Shown here piece after piece: positions 9,666 through 22,902 of a DNA stretch of 64,000 bases (positions are counted from its first letter, which is position 1; every line of letters starts with the position of its first letter). The notes beneath the pieces were generated by a model, which was given only the letters and a program-made list of their open reading frames with translations, did not search any database and was not told where the DNA came from. Location of the stretch: assembly GCF_008831285.2 (NCBI RefSeq), contig NC_045141.1, forward strand, positions 25,462,315 through 25,526,314, in the 5' to 3' direction. The position numbers and the translations under genes are program-made. This DNA is from Nymphaea colorata (taxonomy: Eukaryota > Streptophyta > Magnoliopsida > Nymphaeales > Nymphaeaceae).

Positions 9666-11970
9666 TCAACAGATCGCAGATGAGGCAAAGTAAAGGCTCA
9701 AACAGAGAAGTTTGACAGATTTGGATAGTTTCATGGATTGAATTCCTACAATACATGTAAAAGAAAGTCCTTCCCACCACGTCAAACCATAGCAAATTGC
9801 TTCTTTATTATATAGAAGAGTCACGACTTGATCATTTCCTTTAATTTTAGGAAAGATTACAATATTACTATGATTGTCATTAACAAATTTGCTTATATCA
9901 TCTGTAGAGATTTTTTTCACCAGATTTATCAACATGACGCTTATTCATAATAAGAAGTTGCGCTGTAGTGCTTCCAAAATCTTGTGTTGTGATCTGTTGT
10001 ATTTTATAATTAATCCTACCCATCATGTACATGCCTCAAATGTCAGTGTATCATAAAGATGATCTATTAATATATTTCCTCTTGCTCTGACTGGACGAGG
10101 GAGATCAATATAGTTTCCAATATCAAATGGTTGATTTTTAATGTCGAGCTTCGCCATATCGACTTTCCTTTTTTTTTTTTTTTACCGACAGTATATATCA
10201 CCATCATTTAGTGCATGTTTCTTAGACAATACTGCCGAGAGTACTAATTTCTTTTGCAATCTATTAAGCCAGCTGGATTGGATCTCTCAATATCCTTTCA
10301 TCCCACACTACCAAAAAAGAAAAATCGTTTCTTTCTTACTGACACCAAAAGAAAAATATTTATCATACACTGACGCCGAATGGCAAAACGTTAGAGTTAA
10401 TTGACATATGTTTAAGTCTAACCCTGCTTATACTATGAGGTTTTTTCTGCTAATCGCAAATACTGACGTTTCTTTTGCATCATTTAAATGGGCTGTTCTT
10501 TCTTTCTTTTCTTTTCTTTTCTTTTTTTTTTGTGCTATCCTGCTTATAGGAAGTGTCAGTTTGCTTCAGAAAGAATCAAAAGGACTCTGTTTGTTATGGT
10601 AAGAGATTGCAACCATGAAAGTAGTCGGATGGAAATATCGAAGAATGCATTTAACAAGCTGACAATGGCTATTCTTAGTTGCTTGCATGTATTTGTTTGC
10701 CATAATTCACACCAAAGGAGATGCAAGGTTAAGTATTGTAGATTGCAGATCAAACTCCGAAATAATGTCGGATTAAAAAAATCAGAATCAACAAAATGTG
10801 AAATTCCTCATTAAAATCATCACTTTGGAAACTCGTATTATGTATGAAGTAGATACGCACTCTGATAATTTCAAAACTCTTTATCTAATCACCAGCCAAT
10901 ATGGGTATGTCCTTCCCCTTTCACCGGCCAGAGGATGCATCCAAGACTGACCTTATAATGTGGACAGATGTGGAATAGCCAATTCTTATCCCAGATTATG
11001 CACCAACTGCTTCTGCCTTCAAGATACTTCAAACTGATGGAATTAAATACAATACTATTATATGCATCTTGTTTACATTTTTTAATAAAATTAATGGCAA
11101 GTGCTCGATTTAACGGAAATGAAGAGGAAAAATGCATATTATGCTAGATAAATGCAATCTAATTGAAAAGCTTCGCAATTTTTCAGATGTTGATACACGT
11201 AACTGACAATCGTAGGCTTAAAAAGCATTTAGTTTCACAAGGGTTACCGAAAAGTGATACTCATGTAATATACCGAACATTCCCATATTGATGTACTTTT
11301 TGAAGAGTTCTCCCTTGAAACTAAGTGTGACTCCGTCAACGATCAGGTTGAAAGATAACATCCCCATTTATTATTATTATTATTTAACATCTCCCAGACT
11401 TTCAGTTTCAGACACAGATGGGATCATGGGAACTAGTTACTGAAGTTCCCATCACCAGATGCTGGCGTTTTTTATATAAAGTATGGTCATAAATCTAAAG
11501 TTGACGACAAGGGAACGAAAGAAGTTTGATCACTTTAGTCAGTATCTCGTTGCATCAGGTTCCCATATTCATTTCTTGGCATTTTTCAATTAGGTCCAAC
11601 TTGGTGGGGTGCCATATAATGTATTTTGTTTGATACTTGATCATAGGTCTCTGACCGAAGGGTTCTGAAAAAAATTTGCATATGAAAAAAAAAATTAATA
11701 ACAAATTAAAAAATCAGATTCAGATTTAAAAAATAACATCTAATCGGATTTAGGTTCAGATATACATAAAGATGCGATCAGATTCAGATCGGGCTTATTT
11801 TTAAAGAAATATCATATATCTAATGCTTTCATTTTGAAAATCTACTGAATTTGGTTCAAAACTCGAACTTGAATTCAGATTCTGATATTATTGTAAAAAT
11901 CACGTACGGATTGGATTAGGATTAAGAAACCAGACTTCAGATTCAAATTCAGATTATGACTTTTTATCTT
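9666..11970. repeat. Composite repeat unit B
   Basis: Homologous to unit A (5,565-7,290). It differs by an extra ~540 bp (10,667-11,205), part of which (10,900-11,060) has an inverted relative at 26,975-27,130. That shared piece translates on the - strand to WCIIWDKNWLFHICPHYKVS, and on the + strand at 26,975 to a related sequence ending HIRQYCKVSLGG. The TLLYNKEAICYGL frame is kept on the minus strand at 9,666-9,935. The coding origin is not recognised and all frames are broken. Confidence 0.65.
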
Positions 11971-14179
11971 TTGATGAATCCCAAGGCATGCCTTTACTTA
12001 CTTTAGCTTACCTAAGCAAACAGATAAATAAATAAATTGCATAGTCCCACATTTCCTTCTCATCAGCATCAATCGGAGATCCTTGCCGCTGGTTGGTTGT
12101 CACTACTTATTTGTTGTGGTTGATTTGCGCGTTCGTAGTGCAGTGGTCGCAGTAGGGCGTTGTTCTTTTTGATTGGGAGGTCAACAATCTCAATCGATCG
12201 TCTGCTTGACCTTGATTCGGCTTGTCTGCAAAAGGGGAGGGATAGACCATATTCTTGGGTTCTTCTCCGATGGTAATGCAAGTGAGAAATGAAAACAGTA
12301 GGAAAAGAAAGGGTGTGTGTGTGTGTGTCAGTGTGTGTGACTATGGATGGCAGTTATACACACACGGGGGATCACAATCTTAGCTATAGATGTGATCTGC
12401 CGAATGCATGATGCAGCCCATAGATCTCCGGTGATCTACCAACACTTTCTTTGCTCCAAAATAGTCTTGCTTCGCCCATTCTAAATCTTGTGCACACCCT
12501 CTAGACCTTGAGAAGTGCTTCTCTGAAATGTGGTCTCCTCCCATTACCATATGCCATAATGGTCCTTGTTCCTAATGCCTTGGTTACTGTATCTAAATAC
12601 TTTCCAACCACATAACATTATCCGCCTTTAATAAAAGAAAAAATATTTTGATTCTTATATCTTTTAGCAACGAAACATATCCACTAAGCCCTCGTATCGT
12701 ATACTAATGAAGGTCTCTTTTTGTTGTTGTTGATCCGAAGATCCAAAATTAGTTTTTGTTTACCAAAGCCAGACAAATAGCAATGCTTGCGAAAGATGCA
12801 TTATTAAAGGACATATTCCTTCTCATGTAGCGTACTTCTGGTGTACTTGAATGAAATGGAAACAACGCACTCACACTACCTCGTCATTGTGTATGAAAGA
12901 CCATACTCTATTCGTGCATTCAATTATCATAACAATCACAGGTATCATTGCAGGAATCATGCATTAACGATGTAACAATGTAGAAGCAATAAATATTAAA
13001 TAATGGCTGTGATAACTCAAAAACCAATTATACTACTCAAATTGAAAACCAGCTGTTAGAAAACATTGTTAAAACATGAGTAAGCATTGTTAAAAAAAAT
13101 GATGTAAGAATTAACTCATTGTCCTCTTTGCAAGTGGTTTTTCGCTATTTGTTAAAAAAGCTCACATTAAAATACATCACTTAATTTGCAGGGATGGAGC
13201 GGCCAAGAACTTAATTTGCAGGGGAGGAGCTACTAAGAATTTTTTATTAGGGAGGCTGAATTATAGTTTTAAAATTTTAGTAAGGGCTAAAATATATAAA
13301 TTTTTCCAGTGGTTTGACTAAAAAGTCAGAGCTAGCTTTTTCACAAACAGCAAAGCACATGCAATTGTATTTATGATTGTTGTGATAACTATTTACATGA
13401 ATAATCACACAAAAAGGTCAACTGAAAAGAAAAATGTGGCATGGCAATGCTGCCACAGAACCACAAACGTACCTAATTTTGTTTGTTGTTTGCAAGTTGA
13501 ACACCAGGAGTTTGTCGTTATTTTTCAACTCTATATTGAGCGTCACCACTTGATATGAAGCAAACCTTTTTGGAAATGGGAGATAAACAATGGTTCTGTG
13601 AAAATAAACAATGGTTATGGGATATGTCTTTGAGAACAATGTTGAAGACACACTGTTATGATTGAATGATGGTTCTAGTTTAATCCTCTTTTCTGATCAG
13701 CACACTCAACTTGGCTATGCTAGCTTTAAGAAGTTTCATCTATCCCATTAATAGACTGGTGGCTTGGTAACAAGATTGGGTTGGTTTCTCCCTACCAAGA
13801 AACATAATAAGGGATGACAAGCTTTTACTTTAAAATAACAAATAAATTATCAATATAACTTATAAACATGAGTGCCGGTGTTATGCAAGTACGAGCATCA
13901 GGATTCATTTCACATGCATGTTATTGAATCTCTAGAAGGAATCTTTTTCAATTTTTCAAATATGAACATAAAGGAATCATCCTCAGCATCTTAAGAAATA
14001 AAAAAAAAAGACAAGACGTTAACTCTAGAATTGCACATCAACTAAAGATTATTGCAGCATTCGAGACATAGAGACTAAACCAAATGCAGAATGGGTGGAG
14101 GGTTCTAAGACGAGGGTAGCCAACATGCTTATGCAGCTGATCTCCTGTGGCACCATCTCGACCAAGAACAACAATCACT
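11971..14179. other. Intergenic sequence, no gene recognised
   Basis: Contains a (GT)n tract (12,314-12,340) and a degenerate 'gggaggagc...' repeat with A/T-rich body (13,193-13,290). A minus-strand open frame at 12,069-12,281 has no recognisable motif. Confidence 0.4.
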
Positions 14180-14581
14180 AGGGCTGTTCAATGAGTCGTC
14201 TCGAGCTCGACTCAAACTCGCCTGATAAACTTGACTTGTTTATTAAATGAGTCGAGCTTGAGTTAAGTGTGCTAAGCTCGGTTGAACTCGGTTAAGCTCG
14301 ATAAAGAAAATATATAAAATACTTTTCAAAAAATTATAAAAAAAATAGATTGCTCAAATGGTTATGCACGTGACTCGTACATGGGAGGTTCCTTGCTCAA
14401 AATAATTTTTTAATGAAATGCTTGGCTCGGCTCAAGCCAATTTTCGGCTTGAGCTGAGTCGATCTCGAGCTAATGAAATCGAACTCGACTTGAGCTGGAG
14501 CCAAGTTCAAGTTTCTTTGAAGACACTCGAGCCGGCTTCGAGCTGGCTCAACTCGGCTTAAACTTGTTCATGAACAGCCCT
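14180..14581. mobile_element. MITE-like element with perfect 11-bp TIRs
   Basis: Ends AGGGCTGTTCA (14,180-14,190) and TGAACAGCCCT (14,571-14,581) are perfect inverted repeats. The subterminal regions are built of 'gagctcgactc/cgagct' motifs, giving internal self-complementarity. This is a common type of plant non-autonomous element. The centre (~14,340-14,400) has a tRNA-like 'tggttatgcacgtgactcgtacatgggaggttc' piece. Confidence 0.65.
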
Positions 14582-15426
14582 AACACTCAATGGTTCGTTC
14601 AAAGGAAAATTGCTGAGAAATGTAAAACTATTTCCTAGATATAAACCTTTTTATGTCCAAAACCTGCAACAAGCAAGTAGGCGTGACTATGAATCTCATT
14701 TCATGTAAGGGGAAGAAAATATAAGGAAGCATGTGCAGATTGAGGAGAGAAGAAGAATTCTCACGCAGGCCATACTGTACAACAATATTGACAAATTTGG
14801 GACATCGCATTAATTTTGCCGCACTCGTCTGCGGAGGAAGCTGAAATGAAGGTTCAAATTATTTACAGTTACAAAAGCCTGTTTAGATCCCCGTAACAAG
14901 TATTGACCTGTCTCACGTGAAATCGGCACAGAAGTTCAAATTGGCTCCTTCGCAAACAAGAACAAACGGGCTATTGAGAATCTGAAATCTTTCTTATTTT
15001 TAATTATTGAAAGTTAGATATATTTATTTTTAAATTTAGATCACAACGAAAGATGGAAAGAATCATCCCGACTCAGTACTAGCCCGCTTCATTCACCTCG
15101 ATTAACCAGAATAGCCCCATTCGCAGCATAATTTCTTCATAAAATGCTCATCTAATAACGAAATTGTAAACATCACATTAAACATCTAGATCAGTAATGA
15201 GAACTATTAACGATCCTAGAGAAATCCACTCTTAGTTCTCTATAATGAATCTGAATCATGGGAAAGAACGAGCATACACAATTGGCTTTAAACAAAAATC
15301 CAACAGCAAACAAAATGGATTTGAAGTGGCGGCAAATCTGGTCCGATTCCAAGTGATCTGGATGCTAGAACGAACAGAAAACATAGACACTGCATAACTA
15401 GAAAGAAAACATGAATCCTCACCGGG
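14582..15426. other. Intergenic sequence, no gene recognised
   Basis: A minus-strand open frame at 14,628-14,810 has no recognisable domain. The rest is A/T-rich without clear repeats. If a minus-strand gene starts near 15,570, its introns or exons would lie here, but I could not build a consistent splice model. Confidence 0.35.
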
Positions 15427-15570
15427 TTACCTTAATTTTTTAATAAAATCGGTGACTTCATGCCGCAGAAGATCAGTCATCCTTTTGATCTGAAACTTAA
15501 AAAATCGCGCAAAAGTTGTTACATCGAACTGGATGGATCGCCAAGAAAGAGAGAGAGAGAGAGAGATTAC
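15427..15570 (-). other. Possible 5' exon of a minus-strand gene
   Basis: On the minus strand an ATG near 15,481 opens MTDLLRHEVTDFIKKLR followed by a GTAACC donor-like sequence at ~15,430. Upstream on that strand are a (CT)n leader-like tract (15,547-15,566) and a telo-box-like AACCCTA (near 15,580), which in plants is common in promoters of translation-related genes. No downstream exon joined in frame, so this may be a fragment or a non-coding leader. Confidence 0.2.
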
Positions 15571-16477
15571 TCTACAACTAGGGTTAGGATTTTCCCCTTT
15601 CCTCATGATCGGAGAAGGAACCATCGAACTCTAACCAAATAAAATTTGGAGGGAAGTAGTGGCAGGAAGACATATACAACCAGTGGCGGCATTTTGGTCA
15701 TTTCAAGAGTGCGAAAGTTTCCGCGAGGCGCGCACAATGACAAAGTCCAGTTACTGGACTTAGTTAGCTCTTCCCTTTCGTCGGGTCCAGATCCACGGAT
15801 TAATGGGGACCTTATATGGTTTAGTTGTGTCGGATCTTAGTTAAACGGATCTGGATTCATATCCAGATTGATACTTCAGCAGCAGCGCAGTACTCATCTA
15901 AAACTTGTATCCAATGCTAGCTAATACAATAAATTGATACGTTCTTCTGATTAAGTTTGAATTTCAATCTGATTTGTATTGGGATGTGAAGTATAAATTT
16001 AGACACAAAACTGCATGGTGAACCCAAATCCGATTAACCGTGAGAACTGCTTTGAGCTACCCAAAGGTCAGATTCGACTGGATACCTGACATTGGATTTA
16101 TTAAGTCCTATTTCATTTGGAATTACAAAAGTTTATCTAAAACAACAAAGCTTTTAGTTATTATTTACCAGATTGCAGAAATCCTTCATAGTCAAGTATC
16201 AAATCCAAATTTAATAGCTTGATATCGTTTTTGGGCCATGATCCTGTCATGTTCTCCTTGCCATGTGCATGCTCCTGAAGATAAGGCTTCCAATACTGTG
16301 AGCACATAATATAATTTGGCAATTATAATCTGATTTGGGTTCTGCAATCTCTACCATCTAACTTTTATAATACACGGTCACAATTATGAACATTAATCAT
16401 GTTCCCTTTTTAAGACCCGCAATCTTATATTGCGGCAGAATATTGGTCCAAAATGAGACCAACGAAGGCAAGGAAGT

Positions 16478-16540
<63 letters not shown>

Positions 16541-17563
16541 TACAGGTTGAGTCCGAAAGAGAGTTTTCAATATCCTTCATTCTTGTCTGCAACTATGAAC
16601 AAGGATTATTAGTATCATAGAAATTGTTTTGATCCTCAATTGTATGTGATTTTTAGCTCCATAATTTGATATTTAATTTAGAAAGCGAAGAGCTTAGCTC
16701 CAGATTCTGCTAGAATGTGCCGTTGTTCAGTGAGAATTTGTCCCAAAATTTTGGCAGTACCAGCCTCCACTTCTGCAGCCATTGGAGAATCCGTGGTAGA
16801 TTGTTGACCACAATATGGCGTCTGCTAGATGCCGATATGGATCCCACCATATTCATAACATCGTCATCTAGTTAAAAACTTTGCTAAAGGACCAACAAAT
16901 CCATCATTTTTTAAGAGTTCGACAGCTTCAAATAAAAGAGAGTGGGATTACTCGTTTGTTGGTGGGTGCTTTTTGTTACAAGTGTATAATACCGTGAGCT
17001 TGAAAAAGAAAAGAAAAAAAAAAACAGGAAAATGCGGTAATTTTAAAGAATAAAAAAATGAATAGAAAATAGAAGAAGTGGGAAACTAATAACACTAATA
17101 TCAAAAAATAAGTAGATTTGGGACAAATAAAAAAAATAAAAAAATAAAAAAACAGTTTGACATTAAAAAAATGAAAAAAATTGTTATGTTGCTGGAACCC
17201 TGGATTGGTCACGTTCTAGTCTCTTTTACTGGAACCTTGGATGGGCAATTTCCTGGCCAAATAAACAGCCTTCAAATTTTCATAATGTTTCTGTGGTCAG
17301 TCGAGATCATTCAGCCTGATGCTTCTCTCTGCATCAGGTAGTTCTCCTCATGATTATGTTGCTCCAAAGAAAAATTAGGTCCCAACTTTATTACTTGAAG
17401 CCATGTTGCTCGTCATGTTTCCTAGTTAAAAATGACCGCTTTTACAGGTGGAGTTATCAGACATGTTCTGTTTTTTTATTATTTTCAGCCTGTACAAAGC
17501 TGGCTTTTCTTTGTATTTGAGAAGCTTCAATAACCAATCTGCTCTTTGCCTCTCTCCATCTCA
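15570..17563 (+). promoter_or_regulatory. Upstream / 5' region of the NT-C2 gene (parent of the 1-1,778 and 4,797-5,270 copies)
   Basis: This interval is the complete form of the sequence duplicated at 1-1,778 and 4,797-5,270. It carries a (CT)n(AT)n tract (16,483-16,541) and A-rich low complexity (17,000-17,180). A pyrimidine-rich 'ttattattttcag' just upstream of the start codon (~17,475-17,487) resembles a splice acceptor, so the gene may have a 5'-UTR intron. No clear TATA box was picked out. Confidence 0.5.
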
Positions 17564-19059
17564 ATGGCAGATCAAACTGCAAACATGGGGCAGCTGAGCA
17601 TGAACTGCCATTTGACGGAGAAGTCCATGCTTCAAGCCTTGATGAAGCCCATGTTGGAGGTTGATCTTCTCCCTCAAATTCGGCATAAAAGTAAACAAAC
17701 TAGTCTGTCTTCATGCTTTCCGGCAATAGCAAAGAAAATGATCAGGAGGCGCAACTGGGTAGTTTGCTTCCGAAAATTGGCTGGCCTGCGGAATGTAGCC
17801 CGAGGAGATCCACGCCCACAGACTAGGTGTTTGGTATGCCTGCAGATTCACAGCATAAGAAACCTCCCACAGTGCATGAATGGTTTTAATCTAAGGTTGA
17901 ACTGGAGAAGAGCAGATGGGAAGGGTGAAGAGACTGGAGCAGTGAAAGTGGTTGATGGAAGTGCAGACTTTGATGAGGTATTTCTTCAATACTATGATAT
18001 CCCATGCAATTTGAAGAATTTCACGTTGTGGGTTTCTTCTAATGAGGCAAATGAGAGTGAGATGGGATGCTTTGAAGTGGAACTAAATGGAATGGTGGTG
18101 AACTCAAGTTCAAATTTTGGAGGCAAAACAAAGCACTTCAATCTACTTGGAAAAGCAGCAGGAGGGGTACTAACAATCAGCTTCTACTACAGAGTTTTCC
18201 ATGCCGAGGTTCGTGACCTTAATGCAGATGCCTGCTCCTCAGGTAAAGCTTGTTCGCACTGAAGCAAAAACAATAATTATGACCACCTTTTCGAAGAACC
18301 CAATAAGAAGGTGCCAAAAAATTTCTTGTTTTTTTTATGTTGAACACACCACCTTCAAAATCTACAAGCACTAGTTTAAAATCTTGATCAATTTCTTTTT
18401 GCCCATAAAACGGATTACAAAGTTTCAACAGCCGTGTTCAATGTTTTAAACGTCTGATCGATCTGGCAACGATGGTCAATGTTTCGGAATCATTAAACAT
18501 TTGTTCTAACTTTGAATAACTTGAAGGATTCAAAGGGAGGAGGAGCAGCTGTTTCTCCTGCCTGCCAGGCTTCATGAAGGGCACAAGTCATCAGCTGACC
18601 AGAGTTTCTTCTCTGGAATCAAATTTCGGCTTCATCACAATCGAGCACTCGAAAGAAGTTCAGCAGGCAATTGAGGATGAATCCGATTTCATAACAATCG
18701 AGAAGGGTCTTCATTCACTGATCACCTGCGCTGGTAAGCTTGAGAATGATGATAAGAAAGAGAACAAAGAATTAGATGATGAAGAAGAGGTGCTGAAAAT
18801 AGGGAATTTGTCGTGCCTAACAGTGGGAAGAGAAGAAGAGTATGAAGTTGAGCTTGTGGAAGACGAGTTTCTGAAGATGTTAGAGATGGAAGAGGACTTG
18901 GACTTCGAGTCTGTGATGAGGGAGGCAGAAGTGGAGATTATGAAGGCGACCCAAATTTGGGGCCATAGGAAGGAGGCCACTGATATAGAAAAAGATGAGT
19001 TTGAAGACCTAATCAAGAAGTGGGGGCTGGATGAACATTCATTCCATATGACTTCTTGA
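17564..19059 (+). CDS. NT-C2 domain protein, PLASTID MOVEMENT IMPAIRED1-related
   Basis: Two exons, 17,564-18,242 and 18,527-19,059, join in phase (G|GA, GT-AG) to give 403 residues. The first ATG after the leader was chosen; it begins MADQTANMGQ. Residues ~55-80 are basic (AKKMIRRRNW). Residues ~88-220 look like an N-terminal-type C2 domain (EEIG1/EHBP1 type), with LQIHSIRNLPQCMNG, LNWRRADG and a later SADFDEVFLQYYD. The second exon encodes a strongly acidic tail with EVELVEDEFLKMLEMEED, similar to the VE-x-EFL-x-ML motif of PMI1-like proteins. Known family members act in chloroplast and nuclear movement through membranes and actin. At 403 aa it is much shorter than PMI1 (over 800 aa) and lacks its long C-terminal region. 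The exact subfamily is uncertain. Confidence 0.75.
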
Positions 19060-19854
19060 CTAGAGGATTTTATCGCGTTTGGTAGTCCAATCTAAAAACT
19101 TCTTGATCTGTCTTTGGGAGTTGCTCAAGAGTGGATGTGGCACTTCATGTTAATTCCTTTGTCATAGTCTTTCAATCTCTTCATTCGTGTGTGCTACTTA
19201 GACATGTAGTAATAATTAAGATCTGAATTTTATCTACCATATGAACAAATTAAACATTGATATACGGCATACTGAATTTGAGAGAATTTATTGGTATGGA
19301 AGTGCGTGAATTTTTTTATTAGAAAAAAAATGAGATCTCTCTGGGCCGATTTAATTTTTTCCTCGTGTTTGCGGAAGGGAAAGCGTAAAACTCACCACAT
19401 TTGATTTGAAAATTCAAAAAAGAACCCATGAGAAACCAAAAAACCGTATCAGCCTGACTTGTTTCTGCAGCAATGGAAGCGGCACGAGTATGAACAGGAC
19501 CATTTTGTGTGACCGATTGCCTGTAGAAAAGATTAACCCAACAGTGTTGGTCAATGAAGGTCATCAAGACACGGGCTTGCGCCAATACACAAGGCCCTTC
19601 TTGTTGCGTTCTGCTGCTCATAAATTAAATATTGATACACACCAATATAGACAGCATTTGATGTCGCTCGGTTGATGATGAACTCGGCAGTGACCCGTTG
19701 CATGCCTCCCCAACAAAGGCATCTTACAATTCAAGATTCTCATTGTTGTTCTTGTTCTTGGTACCAGTACCAAAACTGGACCCATGTCAGCCGTATCAAA
19801 GCGAAATAGCAAAGATGAGCAGACCGATGGGTTCACGGAAGGAGACAAATGCAG
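19060..19854. other. 3' flank of the NT-C2 gene and intergenic sequence
   Basis: 19,060-19,300 probably contains the 3' UTR. The remainder has open frames on both strands (for example 19,406-19,675) without any recognisable domain. Confidence 0.35.
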
Positions 19855-20440
19855 TTGATACATGCACTAAATGATGGGGATAAATACTCTCAACAAAAGA
19901 AACACATGCACTTCAATGTGGTGAAGTTGGAGATTAAAAACCAAGCAGCTGATGTTGGAAACTACATTGGTCTCCCTCGTCCAATGAGAGCAATAGGAAA
20001 TGTGTTTATATACAATCTTTATGACACATCGATAATTGAGGCGTGTACATGATGGGGGAGGATTTATAAAATGCAACAACAGATTGCAACACAAGATTTT
20101 GAAAGCGCTACAACTCGCCATCTTATTATAAATAAGTGTCATGTTGATAAATCTGCTGAAAAAAAAAATCTCTACAGCTCATGTGATAATCATAGAAATG
20201 TTGTAACCTCTCCTCAAAATGGAGGAAACGATCAAGTTGTAGCTCTCCTTTATAATGAAGAAGCATTTTGCTATGGTTTGATATGGTGGGAAGACCTTTC
20301 TTTTGCATGTAGGTAATTCAATCCATGAGACCATGTAAATCTGTCTACCATCTCTTTTTGAACCTTTACTTTGCATCATCTGCGATCTGTCGACACTCAT
20401 CCTCCACATTTCTTTCGTCCCCAAATTGGTAGGTTTATAC
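19855..20440 (+). repeat. Inverted partial copy of composite repeat (unit C)
   Basis: Inverted relative to 5,570-6,150 and 9,670-10,240. Shared landmarks are 'catgcactaaatgatgg', 'ggcgtgtacatgatgg' and 'ttgctatggtttgatatggtggga'. The + strand frame at 20,071-20,316 encodes ALLYNEEAFCYGLIWWEDL, corresponding to TLLYNKEAFCYGL of unit A. Upstream, KNQAADVGNYIGLPRP matches KNQPFDIGNYIDLPRP in a broken frame of unit A. The source gene or element is unrecognised. Confidence 0.6.
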
Positions 20441-20997
20441 AAATTGATTGATAGTTTTTTCTTTCTGCTGTTTTATTGGAGGCAGACCTGCCAGTATGCA
20501 GCCGTGTTGTTCTTGATAAAACATGCTTGATATTCTTATTCAAATTAATATTTAATATTTCTGCTTCAAATTTAGTTTATCCTTTACATATTGCATCATA
20601 TTTACAGAGCAACGTTACTAGCTTTTCTGCTGTCTTCTTCGCTTCTGCTAAAGTGGAAAGTGGAGGGGCGGGGTATCATCTCAACTCTTATTCTACGACG
20701 ATTCTTGGAAGAACCCAGCACAGACAAGCGACAAGATTCTACAGGATACTAATCAACAGATTCAACCACTAAGGATTGAATTTGAGCGCATGAACCTTCG
20801 ACCCTGAAAACAGGATTTCACGTTCAAGAGTTCCTCGTGCAACCCCCTCAGACTTGCCGTCACTTGTTTTCTCGTCCACCCATATTTCGGCCTGAATATG
20901 TGTACCTCTTCCACATATTCCAACTCGACAGCTTGGAACACTTATCAATCAGAGATATTCCATGCTCCAAACAATCGGACAGTTCATTCATATTTGC
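20441..20997 (-). pseudogene. Inverted partial copy of the RPW8-domain relic and its 3' flank
   Basis: Inverted match to 23,098-23,890. On the minus strand the part at 20,997-20,769 encodes MNELSDCLEHGISLIDKCSK, then WKRYTYSG. Compared with the other copy, ~56 bp covering the AKKLMKLD segment is deleted, which breaks the frame. 20,441-20,660 matches the flank at ~23,690-23,890. Non-functional. Confidence 0.6.
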
Positions 20998-22902
20998 CAT
21001 TTAAAATACTTAATTAAAGCATTTAAAATACTTAAGAAAAGAATTAATATTTGCCATGAAAGGTGCTTTTTCACCAAACAAAGATCTGATTTATATCCAA
21101 ATGCGCTGACCCAAAGCGGTCACACAAAGGGTTGTAGATCGATGAAAAGCCATTTCATGTGTAGTCTGGATCTGAACCATAGAGTTTGATTTTTGCCCAG
21201 AAAAAGAAATCTCAAAAACCATATAAGCAATCTGACTTCAGATTGAGTTGCATCGATCTTCCTTCAATCCGACTTGAGATTGAGTTGCATCGATCTTCCT
21301 TCGTCTACCTCCTTAACGGAAACCTAGCTTCTGTTTTCTCACGAGGGATCAAGTGAGCTTTTCTTATTATCTATGTGGTTTTTTTTTTAAATCATGGTAA
21401 TAAACAATTGAGTCAGTTTTATTGAAAAACAATAAAGTGCTGAATTGTGTACTAATATTATGAACCTTCATGATTTAGCAAGAGATGTTGCCCAAAAGAT
21501 ATGTGTATATGCATGTATATGAGTATGTAAGTATATTTGAACGTGCTTATTATGCATGTAATTTGAATATCTTTCAAAAGGCTCCTAACAAGTGGTAGAA
21601 CAAGAAAACTCAAACTCTTCGACAGTTTTGTTTTACTTCCTGTTCAGTAGAGCAGCATAATGGGAGGAGCTACATGAGCTCGTCTCATTTCTTAAAGGAG
21701 TCAGACTCCAGGTCGAGGAAAAACTCATTTTGCAAAAAAGAAATTTTTAAAGTGCGTAAAACAAGTGAGGCTTTTTTAAACAAGCTACATGAGGTTTACT
21801 GGGCGTTTTTTAAAGTGCGTAAACGCAAAGTTCCTTTACAGTCAGGGACGGAGCAAAGGGAGGGACCCGCATAGGCACTAGTCTTATCTCAAAAAAAAAA
21901 TTAACCTATATGTAAATTTAAAAAAAAAATGTTTGTCTTATAAAATTTTTAAAAAATAATATTTTGGTCAGTGTAAAAATTTAAAAACTTTATTTCGGTT
22001 CTCTTCATAAAAAATTTTTTGCGCTGCCCCTTGACAATGTTCTCACAAAAACACATTGTTGCCATGTTGGTAGACTAGCTAGGCCTCTGTCGTCCCTTAA
22101 AAAATTAAATCAGTCTTTAATTAGTTTCGTTTGAACTTGCTTTTAAGTTTTTTTTTTTTTTTAAAAAAGGACCTTATTTTTATGCTCAGTTTGGCAAGCA
22201 CAAGTTCAAGCTGGCCTTTCAAGGATGGGTCTGTCTTTAATTTGATTTGGCCAAGCACAATAATTTGAACACAGTAAATGAATATGCCATTAGCCAAGTT
22301 GGCTAGTGTGAAATAGATGGCCGAACTCTTCGTTTCTATTTGAAAGTTAACTTTTTCTTTTGTAAAATATTTTTATATCTGCACAACCCAAGAAACTAAG
22401 TCCTTCAAACATTGATTAGTTTTCCAGCAAGTGCCAATAATAAGGTAGTCTTTTCACAACAAGGTAGGCCAGCCTGTCCATTAAGATACGCATGGGCATG
22501 GGGTCGGCTCAAAACTTCGAAACCCGGGCCCAAGCTCCAGACCTAAAACCCGTGCTCGGGCCCGGCCTCATCAAAATAAAAATATATATATATTTTTTAA
22601 TGTAAAATTTTTTTTAATATAAAATATGTTTTTAAAAATAAGATATATGTTATTATTATCGAACCGATTTTTTGGGTCTTGAACCCGAACAAGGTGGATG
22701 CCGGGTAGGCGGGTACCCATCAGGTACGCAAGACGGATGCACATCCTTGCATCAACAGGCATCCGTGGTTGCCATTTTTAGGGTATATAATGCATATTTT
22801 TCAATTTATTCTACTTGATGTTTAGTTTTGTATATGATATTTGTGTATTATAGGCAACTAGATTCTAATTACAATTTGAAGACTAAAACTTTAGATGCAT
22901 GC
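20998..22902. other. Loop between inverted RPW8-related arms; repeats, no gene
   Basis: 21,229-21,302 is a 37-bp unit repeated twice in tandem ('gattgagttgcatcgatc'). 21,843-22,032 is a degenerate element with ends GTCAGGGACGGAGCAAA and, inverted, GTCAAGGGGCAGCGCAAA. 22,475-22,760 is a 'gggtaggcgggtacccatcagg' type dispersed repeat. No intact gene. Confidence 0.5.
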
